Of a stretch of 6,199 bases of DNA, positions 1 to 6,199 are shown one piece after another. Every line of letters begins with the position of its first letter. Position 1 is the stretch's first letter. Both the position numbers and the translations under genes were made by a program. The stretch spans positions 2,861 through 9,059 of the forward strand of contig SMYP01000070.1 in assembly GCA_007050895.1 (NCBI GenBank). The letters are read 5' to 3'. The notes under the pieces were generated by a model, which saw only the letters and a program-made list of their open reading frames with translations, made no database searches and was not told the DNA's origin. The stretch comes from Candidatus Bathyarchaeota archaeon. Lineage in GTDB: Archaea; Thermoproteota; Bathyarchaeia; Bathyarchaeales; UBA233.

Positions 1-1
1 G

Positions 2-3000
2 CAGCTATCCCGTATCGCTCTTCTTTGCTTCTCAGAGAATAAACCCGAACCACGATGGTTAGATCCCGATTATTTTCAGCGAGTGAAAAAAGAATTTCCG
101 CAAATCAAAAAGGATTACCAAGAGTACAAAATGCTTAAGCTTAAGCTAGAAAAAAAATACACCCGCGAATTCTTCAAAACAGATCTTAATGAACTCACAA
201 GCCGCTATAATAGTCTTTACAAAAGCTTCCTTCGCTGGTTTCGTTCAATTTACTACCGCGACCAAAAACAGGTAGCTCTGCTGACACACGATGGTAAAGT
301 TCCCAAGTCTATCCTGCAAGATTTGCTTGACGCACGCAAGCTAAAAATGTTAAGTGATGAAATCGAGGCTTCTATTGAATCAGTTAAAGATTTGTTGGGG
401 CATTTTTATGAGGGCTTTGCGACAGATTTTGAGCGGACAGAGAATGCTATCGAAACCGCTTCAGAGCTCTTTAGGTTGATAGGACTAGCAGGGATTCCTG
501 GGGAACTATCCAAGCTAGTTTCCTATGAATCAGATCCGCCACTTGTAATAAAGCAAATCGGCAATGAGTTGGAAGATTCCTTTGAAAAATGGGCTCAGCT
601 TGCCAATGATTTAAGCTCCCTCCTACCAATTTCACTTTTGCCTACTTCGAATTTGCCACTCTTCGAGACGCCTGTAGCAATGCTTCAAGAATGGGCAGCC
701 TCCGTTGAAAAGCAGCTCATCGTTATTTGCGAAATAACCAAAGAAGCGGTTAAAACAAGGAAGGAGGGTGAACCACTACAAAATTACGAGAAGCTACTAG
801 AAGACTTGAAGAACGCGGAGCAAGTCAGAAAAAAGGAAGGCGCGTTTCTCGCAGAGCGTGAGATTCTCCAGTCAAAATTCGGGTTTCGCTTCGAAGGTCT
901 TGGAACATGCTGGGAAGAAATCATCTCGGTTCTCCACTGGACTAAGAATCTCCAAACTTTGTTTGGTTCCTCGCGGATTCCTGAAGCGGTGGGGGATATA
1001 GCCTCTCGAGGCACCGCGTTCGTGCCATCCAACAAAGACCTTATTAGTATTAATAATTCGGCTATGAACGCCTTGGCGGCTTTGGAATCTCATTTCGAAA
1101 CCGAACTGACTTATCGTGGTCAAAAATTGCAGGCAATAAGTCTCGAATCTCTGCAAAGCAGGATTAGAATGCTCCGAGAAAGAGTGGATGAGATTGAAGT
1201 TTGGGTTGATTTCAAAGAAACTGAATATACTTACTCACTGAGAGCATTGTCTCCTTTCTTTAATAGGCTCGTAGACAGTCCACCGCCTGCGGGTCAGCTT
1301 CTTGATATTTTTCGCAAGGCAGTGTATCAAGAATGGCTTAATCACCTGTTCGAGGAAGACCCGCATTTAGGTCAATTCAGACGAGAAAAACATGAGCGGA
1401 TGATCGCCGAATTCGTGAAGCTTGACCAAGCGCTGATTCGTCTTTCTCCGAACCGAGTTATAGAAGCAGCAAATAGCAGAAAGCCACAGGACATATTAAT
1501 ACAGGCAAACGATTCCGAAGCAACTACTTTACTTAAGGAGGCGTTGAAAAAACGAAAGTTAATGCCCATCCGCAAACTTCTACAGAGGATACCTCATTTG
1601 CTCTTAAGACTTAAACCTTGTTTGCTCATGAGCCCAATATCTGTAAGCCAGTTTCTCTCCCCTGAACTGATGAAATTTGATCTGGTTCTTTTCGATGAAG
1701 CGTCTCAGATTGTTCCCGAAGACGCGATAGGAACTATTTACCGCGGAAAAACAATAGTCGTCGCAGGTGACAACAAACAACTGCCGCCTACTTCATTCTT
1801 CCAAAAATCCCAGCTTGAGGATATCGACTGGGATGAAGTCACCGACGAAGACATTGAAGTTTTCGATAGTATTCTTGACGAATGTGTGGGTGTTGGGTTG
1901 CCTGTTAAGACTCTTCGGTGGCACTACCGTAGCAAACATGAGGAACTGATTGCCTTCTCCAATAGCCACTTCTATGAAGGAACCCTAATAACTTTTCCAT
2001 CAGCTATAGCAAAAGACGAAGCTTTAGGTGTGAAACTGATTCATGTTCCAGAAGGAGTTTATGACAGAGGTGGTCGACGAGACAACCTTAAAGAAGCTGA
2101 GGTCGTTGCCGACTTAGTTTTTAAGCACTTCCAGAACCATCCCAAGAAAACTCTTGGAGTTGTAACCTTCAGCATAGCCCAAATGGAAGCGGTTGACGAA
2201 GCTATTGACCGCCGCCGCAGGCAGCAACAACAATATGAGAGCTTCTTCAAGGAAGATCGCCTAGAAGGTTTTTTTGTCAAGAACTTGGAGAACGTTCAAG
2301 GAGATGAACGTGATGTAATAATACTAAGCCTAGGTTACGGTTATGACCCTCAAGGTCAAATGACCATGAATTTTGGACCTGTGAACAGAGCTGGTGGCGA
2401 AAGACGATTAAACGTTGCAGTCACCCGAGCTCGAGAAATGACAATTTTCGTTACTTCCATTAAGGCCACAGATATCGATATGGCGTCTATCAAGTCGGCA
2501 GGTTCAATTACTCTGCATGCCTATCTAAAATATGCTGAGAAAGGTCCAGATGTCTTGAAATTGGTTGCAGAAACAGTGGAGTGTGAGTCTTCCATTGAAG
2601 AAGACGTGGGAATGGTGCTTCAACGCCTCGGTTACACTTTCATACCTCATGTCGGATGCAGTCGCTGTCCAATCGATATTGGAGTGATCGACCCCAACAA
2701 TTCAGGAGGCTACCTTTTAGGAATTGAATTTGATGGCGCAACATACCGGAATAGCAATAGCACAAGAGACAGAGACAGGCTCCGAGCGCAAGTGCTTAGA
2801 CAACTCGGCTGGCGAATTTATCGAATTTGGTCTCCAACATGGGTCTCACGAAGAAGCTCTGAAATCAGGCGCCTCTCTCAAGCGTTGGAGGAAGCTCATA
2901 AGTTTCACATCGGAAAAGATGTTCCCACCCATGACCTTGACCTTAAAGAGGACATTGCCGAAGAAGAATTGCCGAAGGATGTTGACGTTCAAAAGCTCCA

Positions 3001-3613
3001 TTTTTCAGGTATCGAAAAAATTGGCGTACCTTACAAAGTTCATGCTCTTAAAGTAGAACATATCTCGTCAGTGAGGATTCCGACTTCTCATGGAGGGGCA
3101 GTTCAACCAAACCAGTTCCACTTTCAAGAAAACCGGCAACTGCAAAGCCATCTCCTTGAGGAACTTATTCAACAAGAAGGGCCTATCCATTTTGACTACG
3201 CAGTTAAGAGACTTGTTTCCGCGTGGGGTATAGACCGAAAGAACTCTAAGATAGTTCACGCTGTAAGGGAAGCGCTTAATCTCTTAATCTTAAAGGAGAA
3301 GGTAATCGTGAAGGGCAACTTTCTCTGGCCACCAGAACTCCAAGAGATCCAAGCGCGCGTCCCAGTTCCAGGAGTTCCAGAATCAAAAAGACAACCCGAA
3401 CATATTCCACCTGAAGAAATCGAAAATGTCATGAAGACCATCGCACAATATGCATTGGGGATAGGCGCTGAATCGCTTGTGGCTGAAACCGCCAAAGTCT
3501 TTGGTTTCAATCACTCAGGGGAAAAGAGCCGAAAAATAATCTCCGATATCTACAGAAAATTGCTTTGGGAAAAGAAACTAGTCTGCGAAAATGACTTGGT
3601 CACTGTTGCTTGA
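2..3613 (+). CDS. SF1 helicase with Vsr-like nuclease and DUF3320 domains (Hhe-like), 5' truncated by window edge
   Basis: Large DNA helicase-nuclease of the DUF4011/DUF3320 group. The frame is open to the left edge, and the residues before the GTG at 83 (for example PEPRWLDPDYFQRVKKEF) fit the family, so the true start is upstream and 83 is internal. Numbering from 83: residues 1-500 are a long helical insertion; FDEASQ (537-542) is Walker B/motif II; GDNKQLPPT (562-570) is motif III; WHYRS (613-617) follows; VQGDERD (738-744) is motif V; NVAVTRAR (777-784) is motif VI. A Vsr/DUF559-like nuclease covers about 833-925, with E839, D865, E882, D884, RDRDRLR (895-901) and GWRIYRIW (909-916). DUF3320 covers about 1020-1176 (GPIH at 1033-1036). 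Walker A is not in view and should lie upstream. The DUF4011-helicase-Vsr architecture is known as the antiphage system Hhe; a defence role here is inferred. No frameshift is seen. The stop lies 5 bases from the convergent neighbour's stop. Confidence 0.9.
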   Translation, partial: QLSRIALLCFSENKPEPRWLDPDYFQRVKKEFPQIKKDYQEYKMLKLKLEKKYTREFFKTDLNELTSRYNSLYKSFLRWFRSIYYRDQKQVALLTHDGKVPKSILQDLLDARKLKMLSDEIEASIESVKDLLGHFYEGFATDFERTENAIETASELFRLIGLAGIPGELSKLVSYESDPPLVIKQIGNELEDSFEKWAQLANDLSSLLPISLLPTSNLPLFETPVAMLQEWAASVEKQLIVICEITKEAVKTRKEGEPLQNYEKLLEDLKNAEQVRKKEGAFLAEREILQSKFGFRFEGLGTCWEEIISVLHWTKNLQTLFGSSRIPEAVGDIASRGTAFVPSNKDLISINNSAMNALAALESHFETELTYRGQKLQAISLESLQSRIRMLRERVDEIEVWVDFKETEYTYSLRALSPFFNRLVDSPPPAGQLLDIFRKAVYQEWLNHLFEEDPHLGQFRREKHERMIAEFVKLDQALIRLSPNRVIEAANSRKPQDILIQANDSEATTLLKEALKKRKLMPIRKLLQRIPHLLLRLKPCLLMSPISVSQFLSPELMKFDLVLFDEASQIVPEDAIGTIYRGKTIVVAGDNKQLPPTSFFQKSQLEDIDWDEVTDEDIEVFDSILDECVGVGLPVKTLRWHYRSKHEELIAFSNSHFYEGTLITFPSAIAKDEALGVKLIHVPEGVYDRGGRRDNLKEAEVVADLVFKHFQNHPKKTLGVVTFSIAQMEAVDEAIDRRRRQQQQYESFFKEDRLEGFFVKNLENVQGDERDVIILSLGYGYDPQGQMTMNFGPVNRAGGERRLNVAVTRAREMTIFVTSIKATDIDMASIKSAGSITLHAYLKYAEKGPDVLKLVAETVECESSIEEDVGMVLQRLGYTFIPHVGCSRCPIDIGVIDPNNSGGYLLGIEFDGATYRNSNSTRDRDRLRAQVLRQLGWRIYRIWSPTWVSRRSSEIRRLSQALEEAHKFHIGKDVPTHDLDLKEDIAEEELPKDVDVQKLHFSGIEKIGVPYKVHALKVEHISSVRIPTSHGGAVQPNQFHFQENRQLQSHLLEELIQQEGPIHFDYAVKRLVSAWGIDRKNSKIVHAVREALNLLILKEKVIVKGNFLWPPELQEIQARVPVPGVPESKRQPEHIPPEEIENVMKTIAQYALGIGAESLVAETAKVFGFNHSGEKSRKIISDIYRKLLWEKKLVCENDLVTVA

Positions 3614-3618
3614 ACGAG

Positions 3619-3927
3619 TTAGAAACCGAACATCGAAAACTTTTTTTCCTTTCCTTCTTCGTCATGCTCATGTTCATTTTCTTCGGATATGTGATGCGCA
3701 ACGTGAATAGCTAGTCCTGTAGCAGAACCTGCTGAAAGCCCGAGGAGAAGTTGAATGAGCGTATCTTCCTGATAAATAAGTCCAACTACTACCAACGCAT
3801 CAAAAACCAAGGCGATAATAAGATAACCATAGCACCAAGTTTTGATGCTTGTTCCTCTTGGCTGATTTATGCCAATTCCCACCAAAACGCCGAACATTAT
3901 TAAGAAACCTATCAATGCGTAAATCAA
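3619..3927 (-). CDS. Small three-helix membrane protein with His/acid-rich C-terminal tail, function unknown
   Basis: I do not recognise this 102-residue protein. Three hydrophobic segments are visible at about residues 1-20, 31-52 and 57-80, the third containing a small-residue stretch (GLSAGSATG). A highly charged tail follows, with HVAHHISEENEHEHDEEG then KEKK. The short loop between segments 1 and 2 carries R and K, while the loop between 2 and 3 is acidic (QED). By the positive-inside rule this suggests N-terminus out and C-terminal tail in the cytoplasm. The start is TTG: it has a GAGGGAG Shine-Dalgarno five bases upstream, and no ATG or GTG occurs in frame before the upstream stop (TAA, reading at 3960-3958). 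The hydrophobic pattern, good ribosome binding site and tight fit between neighbours argue for a real gene. It converges on the helicase gene and diverges from the radical SAM gene, so it is probably monocistronic. The His/Glu tail might bind metal; that is only a guess. Confidence 0.72.
   Translation of the reverse strand: MIYALIGFLIMFGVLVGIGINQPRGTSIKTWCYGYLIIALVFDALVVVGLIYQEDTLIQLLLGLSAGSATGLAIHVAHHISEENEHEHDEEGKEKKFSMFGF
3641..3660 (+). terminator. T-rich tract after the helicase gene, possible terminator
   Basis: A run of seven T followed by further pyrimidine-rich sequence (CC, TTT, CC, TT) begins 27 bases after the helicase stop codon. Archaeal termination commonly uses such T-tracts without a hairpin, and I see no strong stem just before it that would make a bacterial intrinsic terminator. 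The tract lies inside the 3' coding end of the convergent membrane protein gene, where it encodes its lysine-rich tail. The T-run could therefore simply reflect AAA/AAG lysine codons on the other strand. Confidence 0.3.
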
Positions 3928-4059
3928 ACTTTCTCCCTCGGTGATTAGACCTATGTCTTACTCAAACCCACTTTAATAGCTTATCTACTACCCCATTTTT
4001 ATTCAAAAAACGCCTACAGACCACTACCTTTTTTACTAAATCATATATTTGATACCAAG
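3928..4059. promoter_or_regulatory. Divergent intergenic region, presumed to hold both promoters
   Basis: This 132-base AT-rich gap separates the start of the minus-strand membrane protein gene from the start of the plus-strand radical SAM gene, so transcription of both should begin in it. Candidate AT-rich elements are TTTTTATT at about 3996-4003 and CATATATTT at 4042-4050 for the plus strand. For the minus strand there is CTATTAAAG (reading 3980-3972), about 45 bases before the TTG. None matches a consensus well enough to call, and CATATATTT is too close to 4060 for a normal archaeal TATA box unless translation starts further downstream. No tRNA-like or small-RNA-like fold was recognised here. 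Confidence 0.45.
3933..3939 (-). promoter_or_regulatory. Shine-Dalgarno sequence for the TTG-started membrane protein
   Basis: Read on the minus strand this is GAGGGAG, followed by five bases (AAAGT) and the TTG at 3927-3925. It is a good match to the anti-Shine-Dalgarno tail of 16S rRNA at normal spacing. It decides the start, since no ATG or GTG is available in frame back to the preceding stop. Confidence 0.7.
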
Positions 4060-6177
4060 TTGGTGACCGCTTTAACAACCTTTGATAAAAAGCATTGCCA
4101 TAAATGGGCTCTTCTTTTGAGTGAAAGGTGGCAAAAACTAAATCAAGCCTTAACAGCAATAGCTGACGAAGATTTAGACAGGGCAACAGTTTTGTTTCGA
4201 GAAGTTTTCCAAGGTATTTCTGTTGGAAAAAACGCTGACCCTGGGATGGCAGGATCCTTATTGTACCATATGGCAATGGTCACCAAAATGGAGACAGAAA
4301 CCCGTATTCTCCGAAAAGAATTGAATGCGGGCAAGTCTACCATATATGAGCAATTAGGACGTTTTTACGACGATTTCATTGCTGATGTTTACGAGCTTAC
4401 AAAACCATTTGTTTCGCTTATCGTCAACCCACAAGAAGTTGCCGCGAAAGAAAGTCTGAGCACCCTTGAAAAGATAGATATTTTCACCAAGTTATATGAA
4501 AAAACCAAAGTAGTAGAAAAAATGCTTAACACTAAGAGTGGTAATGCAACTGAGAATCTAATAGTCTTGTTCAAGGACTGGTCACAGCAAATTGTTGAGA
4601 TGCGTTTAAGGCAAGAATTTGAGACTATTAAAGGATTCTTAATAACAGCGGAATTCGCAAAGACTTTGGGGGCATCTCGGCTCGGCGATTCAATGAAAAA
4701 GGTTCAAGAAAAGTTTGGTGAAGAAACTGTTCGAATCGCCCTTGAGGTGACGCTTAATGTTGGGATGCGGAGGGAAAACTTGCAGACTGTAATGTTGAGT
4801 GATCACTTCATAAACTATGCAATGGACATAGCGACGCTGGATGGGCGAATGCAGTTTTTTAACTGTCCGATTTTTGGCACTCACCGCTACATTGCTGAGA
4901 AATTAGGCATAGGCGATGATGTGACTTCCCTTTTTTGTGCTCATTTCTGTTATGCTCATGCTAAGGCCATGTTAAACACTGTCCTTCCTTTTACATTTGA
5001 GCTATGGCATCGACAGAGGATGGCTAACGACGGAAAATGCGAATTTTATCTTAAACTCGCCCACTCGCCTACTGCCTCTAAACAGGAAAGGTTTGTTCCG
5101 CTTGTTATATCTTGGAACGTAACTCGGAAATGCAACTTGAAATGTCCTCATTGCTATATAAACGCTAATGCTCAGGAATCCATAAATGAACTAACAACTG
5201 GGGAAGCAAAGAATCTAATAGATCAACTCTGCAAAGTCAGCAGGCCCCTGCTGGTTTTAAGCGGTGGTGAACCGCTTTTAAGACAAGATATTTACGAACT
5301 TATAAGCTATGGATCTTCAAAAGGCTTCAAGATGGGCTTGGGAAGCAACGGAAGTCTAATTGATGATGTTACTGCAAAAAAGATTAAGGAAGCCGGCATA
5401 GAAACTGTGTCGATTAGCTTGGATTCGCATATTCCAGAACAGCATGATGAGTTCAGGGGTGTAAAAGGTTCATGGGAAAAAGCGGTGTCCGCCATCAAAG
5501 CATTGCGGAAAAACGGTGTGCTTGTACAGGTAAACACCACTGTAACTCAGCAAAACTACGACCAAATCGATGACATTATGTCGTTAGCCGAGAGACTCGG
5601 CGTTGAAAACTATCACTTGTTCTTTTTAGTGCCTACTGGAAGAGGAGTAAAAATCGACGATATATCTCCCGTTAAATATGAAGAGATGATAAAGACAACT
5701 TTCGGGAAGGCTACTTCTCACAAACTTAATGTGAGACCTTCATGTGCTCCTCAGTTCATGCGCATAGCAAAAAACATGAGTCTAAACATGAGCCGGTGGA
5801 TTCGAGGTTGCATTGCAGGTTTGTATTACTGCCGGATTTATCCCAACGGTGACATCACACCATGCCCTTATCTTCCAATCAAACTCGGCAATATACGCGA
5901 GAAGCAATTCAAAGAAATATGGATCAACTCAGAAATGTTCAAAACAATGCGCGATTTCAACGCTTTAAAAGGCAAATGCGGCAGCTGTGAATACCGTACT
6001 TTGTGCGGAGGTTGTCGTGCGCGCGCGTATGGGCTTTCGAGCGATTTTATAGACTACTGTGGCGATCTTCATGAACCAGCAGAGTTGAAAGGTGACTATT
6101 TAACTGAAGACCCATGGTGTATTTATCAACCAGCAAAATCTAATCGAGACTACAGTTTCCCCAAGAAAGACTATTGA
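4060..6177 (+). CDS. Radical SAM/SPASM enzyme of the AhbC/AhbD/NirJ-like group with a large extra N-terminal region
   Basis: Iron-sulfur enzyme that would cleave S-adenosylmethionine to start radical chemistry. The 4Fe-4S site is CNLKCPHC (C358, C362, C365), followed by GGEP (402-405). FFLVPTGRG (521-529), CAPQFMR (from C562) and a SPASM region ending CGGCRARAY resemble the AhbC, AhbD and NirJ enzymes of alternative heme and heme d1 synthesis; the substrate cannot be told from sequence alone. Candidate auxiliary-cluster cysteines are 584, 591, 602, 640, 643, 649, 652 and 687. Those enzymes are usually about 350-400 residues; this one is 705. Residues 1-200 are helical and unrecognised. Residues about 205-335 (KFGEE..., NCP with C269, C293, C297, GKCEF with C327) look like the L-2-amino-thiazoline-4-carboxylic acid hydrolase/DUF6125 type, at moderate confidence. 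The start is uncertain: TTG 4060 and GTG 4063 are adjacent, neither has a clear Shine-Dalgarno, and the first in-frame ATG is residue 63. The frame upstream has no ATG or GTG back to a stop at 3946. Confidence 0.9.
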   Translation: MVTALTTFDKKHCHKWALLLSERWQKLNQALTAIADEDLDRATVLFREVFQGISVGKNADPGMAGSLLYHMAMVTKMETETRILRKELNAGKSTIYEQLGRFYDDFIADVYELTKPFVSLIVNPQEVAAKESLSTLEKIDIFTKLYEKTKVVEKMLNTKSGNATENLIVLFKDWSQQIVEMRLRQEFETIKGFLITAEFAKTLGASRLGDSMKKVQEKFGEETVRIALEVTLNVGMRRENLQTVMLSDHFINYAMDIATLDGRMQFFNCPIFGTHRYIAEKLGIGDDVTSLFCAHFCYAHAKAMLNTVLPFTFELWHRQRMANDGKCEFYLKLAHSPTASKQERFVPLVISWNVTRKCNLKCPHCYINANAQESINELTTGEAKNLIDQLCKVSRPLLVLSGGEPLLRQDIYELISYGSSKGFKMGLGSNGSLIDDVTAKKIKEAGIETVSISLDSHIPEQHDEFRGVKGSWEKAVSAIKALRKNGVLVQVNTTVTQQNYDQIDDIMSLAERLGVENYHLFFLVPTGRGVKIDDISPVKYEEMIKTTFGKATSHKLNVRPSCAPQFMRIAKNMSLNMSRWIRGCIAGLYYCRIYPNGDITPCPYLPIKLGNIREKQFKEIWINSEMFKTMRDFNALKGKCGSCEYRTLCGGCRARAYGLSSDFIDYCGDLHEPAELKGDYLTEDPWCIYQPAKSNRDYSFPKKDY

Positions 6178-6199
6178 TGTTCTTGCCTAATGTCTCGCT

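Noticed and set aside
83..85. GTG at 83 as the true start of the helicase gene
   Set aside because: The frame is open to the left edge and the residues before it fit the protein family; a protein starting here would also lack Walker A.
2210..2233. Low-complexity run encoding RRRRQQQQ between helicase motifs
   Set aside because: Arg/Gln-rich stretches at this position are common in the family and the codons are mixed, so it does not look like an expanding repeat.
2724..3056. A 110-codon open frame on the plus strand inside the helicase gene
   Set aside because: It overlaps the conserved nuclease domain in another frame, and its translation shows no recognisable domain; it is a shadow of the real gene.
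3256..3510. Minus-strand open frame antisense to the DUF3320 region
   Set aside because: Composition and lack of domain signals fit an antisense shadow. The same holds for the other minus-strand frames within 784-3259 and 4143-5540.
3962..4276. A 104-codon minus-strand open frame across the intergenic region and the start of the radical SAM gene
   Set aside because: It largely mirrors the coding strand of the radical SAM gene and overlaps the presumed divergent promoter region; no protein family is recognised.
6017..6028. Alternating CG run (GTGCGCGCGCGT)
   Set aside because: It is explained by the codons of the conserved RARA part of the CGGCRARAY motif, not by a separate structural element.

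Overview
The window is a compact prokaryotic stretch with mid-to-low GC. It holds one edge-truncated large gene, one small gene and one large gene. I see no mobile element, CRISPR array, tRNA or rRNA. The source is tentatively archaeal. Both complete genes read from TTG (or TTG/GTG) starts, the only terminator-like signal is a T-tract with no clear hairpin, and the radical SAM enzyme resembles the AhbC/AhbD/NirJ alternative-heme group that is common in archaea. None of this excludes a bacterium.

Left part (2-3613, + strand): the 3' portion of a very large superfamily 1 helicase fused to a Vsr/DUF559-like (REase_MTES_1575-type) nuclease domain and a DUF3320 C-terminus. This is the architecture of the DUF4011-helicase-Vsr proteins, described as the single-gene antiphage system Hhe. 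The reading frame is open to the left edge, and the Walker A part and any DUF4011 domain must lie outside the window.

Middle (3619-3927, - strand): a 102-residue protein with three membrane segments and a His/Glu-rich tail, facing the helicase gene tail to tail with only 5 bases between the stop codons. It starts at a TTG with a good Shine-Dalgarno sequence. A 132-base divergent intergenic region (3928-4059) separates it from the next gene.

Right part (4060-6177, + strand): a 705-residue radical SAM/SPASM enzyme. Its C-terminal half looks like AhbC/AhbD/NirJ (FFLVPTGRG, CAPQFMR and CGGCRARAY motifs). Its first roughly 340 residues are an extra, mostly helical region whose second half resembles the L-2-amino-thiazoline-4-carboxylic acid hydrolase/DUF6125 type of fold. 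This fusion is the most unusual item here.

The three genes do not form one operon (orientations +, -, +), so nothing in the layout shows that they work together. The helicase-nuclease is a plausible stand-alone defence gene, while the radical SAM protein and the small membrane protein may be unrelated cellular genes.
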